From Saprospiraceae bacterium (lineage in GTDB: Bacteria; Bacteroidota; Bacteroidia; Chitinophagales; Saprospiraceae): DNA of 64,000 bases. Location of the stretch: assembly GCA_020628645.1 (NCBI GenBank), contig JAHDES010000001.1:62001-126000 (forward strand), written 5' to 3'. Shown piece by piece: positions 60,695 through 64,000 of this stretch. The translations under genes and the position numbers were made by a program. Each line of letters starts with the position of its first letter. Position 1 is the first letter of the stretch. The notes beneath the pieces were generated by a model. That model did no database searches. It saw nothing but the letters and a program-made list of their open reading frames with translations, and was not told the DNA's origin.

Positions 60695-63600
60695 TCACGC
60701 TGCTCCTCTTTCTAAAACAGAAGTGTTTTTGTCATCCACCTCATCTGTTTTTATCGAATCATTATGGGGCATATTCAAGCGTTTATCAATAGTAAAATAG
60801 AACGAAGTACCTTTACCTACTTCTGATTCCACCCAAATTTGTCCACCATGCCGTAAGATAATTTTCTGACAAAGTGAAAGTCCTATACCAGTGCCTTTAT
60901 ATTCTTGATTACTGTGTAGACGACGAAAGATTTCAAATATTTTTTGCTGATATTCTGGGGCAATTCCAATACCATTATCGGCAACTGAAAATTTCCAAAA
61001 GCCATCAGGAGCATCCGTATGCACGCGAATATGGACAGTTGGCGTTGTACTTTTATTAAATTTTATGGCATTATTGATGAGGTTATAAAAAACAATTCCA
61101 ATTTGATTTTTTTCACAATGGATTTGAGGTAAATCATCCATTTCGATGCTTACATTTCTTTCTTTAATGACTTGTGATAAATCAAATAATTTTGCTTCAA
61201 TAATGGTATTCAGTTTTATGCTCTGAAATTCCATTCCCCGTTGACCTACTCTAGAATAGGTCAATAAACTTCGAATCAAATTGGACATTCGGTCAGCAGC
61301 ATCCACCGAAAAATTGATGTATTCTTGAGCCGTAGCATCTAGTTGATCGTTGTATCGTTTTTTAAGTAAGGATAAGAAATTGATAATCAATCGTAATGGT
61401 TCTTGTAAATCATGGGAAGCAGCATAAGCAAATTGTTCCAAGTCTTGATTCGAACGGGTCAATTCTTTATTGGAAGACTTTAGACTTTTGGTGCGTTCTT
61501 CTACAAGGCCTTCGAGTTCTTCGTTTCTGATTTTTAGTTCTTCAAGTAATTCTTTGACTTCATTATTCTTAATCGCTAATTCCTTGGTTCGCTCACCTAC
61601 CAATTCTTCCATGTATTGTTCTCGTTCATACAGGATTTTTTGTACACGCTTACGCTCTTGGATTTCCTTATTGAGATTCTCATTGTATTCTTTTAACGCT
61701 TGATTACGTTGGCGTACTTTTTTAGTATAAAATTGAAATCCTCCATAAATGCATCCTATTACGAAAAGCGTTGAAAGAAATTGAAATAGAAAGGTTTCCC
61801 AAAATGCAGGCTGTACAGTAATTTTCAAACTTGCTCCTTCTTCGTTCCAAATACCATCGTTATTCGCAGCTCTTATTTTAAACGTATAATCACCATGTTT
61901 TAAATTCGTATAAACCGCAGGCATATTCGCACTCCCTTCGATCCAAGTATCGTCAAAGCCTTCTAATTTATATTGATAGATGTTTTTTTCAGCGCGATTA
62001 TAGTTTAGTGCTGCAAAATGAAGTGCGAGATAATAATCATCATGATGCAATGTTACTTCCTGATTTTGTACAATTGCTTGATCTTCATCTCCATTTGGAT
62101 TCATCGTTTTATAAGCCGTAACATAAACTGGTGGGGGAGTATTATTGGTGACCAAATGATTAGGATTAAAACGAGTGATTCCTAATCGACTACCAAAATA
62201 TAAATTCCCCTTAGCATCTTGATTACTCGCCCCATGTCGAAACGTAATGTCTCCTAGTCCATCGGATTTATTAAAAACATTATAAGCTTGATTTTTTATA
62301 TCATAATTAAAAATCCCTTCTGCTGTACAAGCCCAAAGGTCGTTATTAGAAGTAGTTTCCATACCTAGAATATAATAACGATGTTCTTTTTTGCTGAGGT
62401 TGTAAAATTTATTTTCATTCATTGAATAACTACACAAACCTGTTGTTGTACCAATGTATAATTGCCCATTTATATCTGTTATAGACATTACTCTATTAGA
62501 GGGTAAGGAATGAGGATTATCCACTTCATGATAAAATCGCTTAAACAAAATAGGATCATGAATAGTAGAAACCTTTAGTTGATTCAAGCCATTGTAAGTC
62601 GCAATCCATATATTTCCATTCGTATCTCCATGAATATGATTAATTGAATTATCACTAATCGAGCTATCATCTTCGTCATTATAATGATAACTTGTATATT
62701 TTTTCGTAGTTGGATCTATAGAAAATAAACCAATGGCCGTACCTACCCAAATTCGATCCAATTGATCTACATACATACATCGAATGATAAATTCTGGATA
62801 ATTTTGTTTGATTTCCTTTGAAATTGGATATTGACGATAGCTTTTTGATTGTAAATTGTAGATTGTAACGCCATTCCTTGATCCTATCAATAAATTTTCA
62901 TCATCCTTACAATATAATGAAGTAACATTGGGATCAATTAATTTATCATTGTCTTTAAATTGTTCTAGTTTATTTTCTTTAAAATTGTATCGAACCAAGC
63001 CTTCTTCTCCATTGCCCATCCATGCTGTCCCCTCGGGATCTACGTAGAGACATTGCGTATTGGGTACATTTGTAACTTTATCATAAAGCTGATGGACTTG
63101 AAATTGATTGGTACTCCAATTATATTTACTAATACCACAAAATGTCCCAAGCCAAATTAAGCCTTGATCGTCTTTATAAATTTTTCGGATATTATTATGA
63201 GCGAGTGAATGAGGATTGCTTGGATCAAAAAAGTATTTTTTAAACGATAATTTAGTTTTAGTTTTTTTTAGATCAGCAGGATTAAAAACATTTAAGCCAT
63301 AGACTGTACCTACCCAAATTTGATCGTTTTCATCTTGAAAAATACTTTGAATCGCATTATCTGAAATTGATTCTTTATCATTAGGTAAATGCTTATAATT
63401 CAAAAACTGGATGTTCCAATCTTGATGCGCTGGATGATTAGAAGCATCCTCTGGCACTTCCATCAAATAAAGTCCGCCTCCATGCGTACCAACCCAATTC
63501 CTTAAATCTTTATCTTGAAAAAAAGTCCACACATTTAAAGATTCTTTATCTTCTCCAAACTTGAATTGTCTAAAGGTATTTTCTGAAGCATTTCCATTTG

Positions 63601-64000
63601 GTGACTCCAGCATTAAATAAAGCCCTCCTGCCCATGTACCGATCCATAATCGCCCTAAATGATCTTCATTAATTGACAAAATGGCTTTTACTCCAATCTT
63701 TGAAGCATCATGTTTGTCCATTGGAAAAGCATGAAAATCATCCGTTTCTGGCAAATACAGATTAAGTCCATTTTCTGTTCCAATCCAAAGTCTTCCTTTT
63801 TTATCTTCTTCTATACATAAAATCTCATTATTACTAATTCCCTTTTCATCCTTGGCTTGTTTGACGTAGGTTTTCCATGAATTTGTGGCAATATCATATC
63901 GACTCAATCCTCCTAAACGAGTTCCAATCCACAAATAATTATTTGAATCTAAATGAAGTGCTGTAATGTGACTCGAACGTAAGCCATTTTCTATTTGGGG
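60695..64000 (-). CDS. Reg_prop/Y_Y_Y two-component sensor histidine kinase; 5' end outside window
   Basis: The frame is open to the window edge at 64000; the upstream residues (SSHITALHLDSNNYLWIGT) continue a propeller blade, so the start is outside. The visible part has about ten reg_prop blades (KGRLWIGTENGLNLY, LGRLWIGTWAGGLYL, NDQIWVGTVYGLNVF), then a Y_Y_Y domain, one membrane helix and a coiled-coil. A HisKA domain follows (ASHDLQEPLRLIINF, with its His about 841 residues from base 63934), and HATPase (NLINNAIKFN, DNGIGIAPEYQQKIFEIFRR, GTGIGLSLCQKI). There is no receiver or AraC domain. It is an envelope-located sensor whose stimulus is unknown. Confidence 0.92.
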   Translation of the reverse strand, partial: PQIENGLRSSHITALHLDSNNYLWIGTRLGGLSRYDIATNSWKTYVKQAKDEKGISNNEILCIEEDKKGRLWIGTENGLNLYLPETDDFHAFPMDKHDASKIGVKAILSINEDHLGRLWIGTWAGGLYLMLESPNGNASENTFRQFKFGEDKESLNVWTFFQDKDLRNWVGTHGGGLYLMEVPEDASNHPAHQDWNIQFLNYKHLPNDKESISDNAIQSIFQDENDQIWVGTVYGLNVFNPADLKKTKTKLSFKKYFFDPSNPHSLAHNNIRKIYKDDQGLIWLGTFCGISKYNWSTNQFQVHQLYDKVTNVPNTQCLYVDPEGTAWMGNGEEGLVRYNFKENKLEQFKDNDKLIDPNVTSLYCKDDENLLIGSRNGVTIYNLQSKSYRQYPISKEIKQNYPEFIIRCMYVDQLDRIWVGTAIGLFSIDPTTKKYTSYHYNDEDDSSISDNSINHIHGDTNGNIWIATYNGLNQLKVSTIHDPILFKRFYHEVDNPHSLPSNRVMSITDINGQLYIGTTTGLCSYSMNENKFYNLSKKEHRYYILGMETTSNNDLWACTAEGIFNYDIKNQAYNVFNKSDGLGDITFRHGASNQDAKGNLYFGSRLGITRFNPNHLVTNNTPPPVYVTAYKTMNPNGDEDQAIVQNQEVTLHHDDYYLALHFAALNYNRAEKNIYQYKLEGFDDTWIEGSANMPAVYTNLKHGDYTFKIRAANNDGIWNEEGASLKITVQPAFWETFLFQFLSTLFVIGCIYGGFQFYTKKVRQRNQALKEYNENLNKEIQERKRVQKILYEREQYMEELVGERTKELAIKNNEVKELLEELKIRNEELEGLVEERTKSLKSSNKELTRSNQDLEQFAYAASHDLQEPLRLIINFLSLLKKRYNDQLDATAQEYINFSVDAADRMSNLIRSLLTYSRVGQRGMEFQSIKLNTIIEAKLFDLSQVIKERNVSIEMDDLPQIHCEKNQIGIVFYNLINNAIKFNKSTTPTVHIRVHTDAPDGFWKFSVADNGIGIAPEYQQKIFEIFRRLHSNQEYKGTGIGLSLCQKIILRHGGQIWVESEVGKGTSFYFTIDKRLNMPHNDSIKTDEVDDKNTSVLERGAA

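Overview
The window is a 64 kb piece of a low-G+C chromosome from a member of the Bacteroidota, most likely Saprospiria-like or a relative. I infer this from proteins with Por/type IX secretion (T9SS) C-terminal sorting domains, a BamA and OstA-like/LptB outer-membrane set, DUF4293, BatE, a viroplasmin-type RNase H, a 7TMR-DISM hybrid kinase fused to AraC, a reg_prop/Y_Y_Y sensor kinase, and promoter-like TAnnTTTG boxes in place of Shine-Dalgarno signals. The genus cannot be fixed from sequence alone. Both end genes are cut by the window: der at the left, a sensor kinase at the right.

Layout. 1-2.2 kb: end of der, then rfbC and rfbD (dTDP-rhamnose synthesis). 2.2-3.8 kb: a lipoprotein and a secreted protein with a degenerate T9SS-like C-terminus. 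3.9-8.2 kb: a minus-strand operon of an FAD amine oxidase, OstA-like protein, batE and tadA. 8.4-11.7 kb: DUF4293, a glycine-zipper miniprotein and an ExbB / 4-TM protein / ExbD / ExbD energy-transducing cluster. 11.8 kb: tRNA-Ser(GGA). 12-16.1 kb: tatD, viroplasmin-RNase H, a CPBP protease and a large helical protein of unknown function. 16.1-17.5 kb: the longest gene-poor stretch. 17.5-24.8 kb: sucA, bamA, a GrpB-family protein and small unknowns. 25-31.6 kb: one 2202-residue T9SS cargo protein. 32-33 kb: bactofilin plus two ATP-synthase-accessory-like membrane proteins with no atpB after them. 33-38.3 kb: a TMTC-like GT-C/TPR protein, thiL, a zinc metallopeptidase and a PIN-like protein. 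38.4-40 kb: a small island of secreted proteins of unknown function. 40.2-46 kb: an O-methyltransferase divergent from an HxlR regulator, then topoisomerase IV subunit A and uvrC. 46-51.7 kb: a serine hydrolase, an outer-membrane barrel, a YbjQ-family protein and a 949-aa hybrid two-component protein. 52-54 kb: smpB, a XerD-type recombinase and a putative barrel protein. 54.6-60.7 kb: a sortilin-like T9SS lipoprotein, an Ig-like lipoprotein, lptB and two small lipoproteins. 60.7-64 kb: the right-hand sensor kinase.

The main theme is the cell envelope: LPS and outer-membrane biogenesis (rfbCD, OstA-like, LptB, BamA), periplasm-spanning energy transduction (ExbB/ExbD), secreted and surface proteins (two T9SS cargoes and several lipoproteins) and two large sensory kinases. 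Housekeeping genes lie between them. I saw no phage, intact insertion sequence, CRISPR array or known defence island.

The stretches least explained by known families are: (a) the unknown helical protein at 14.6-16.1 kb facing a 1.4 kb region with micro-ORFs; (b) the secreted glycine-zipper protein and its neighbours at 38.4-40 kb; (c) an orphan terminator just before smpB; and (d) a short GC-rich hairpin motif that occurs twice. No single undescribed system stands out beyond doubt. The candidates are ranked in the findings.
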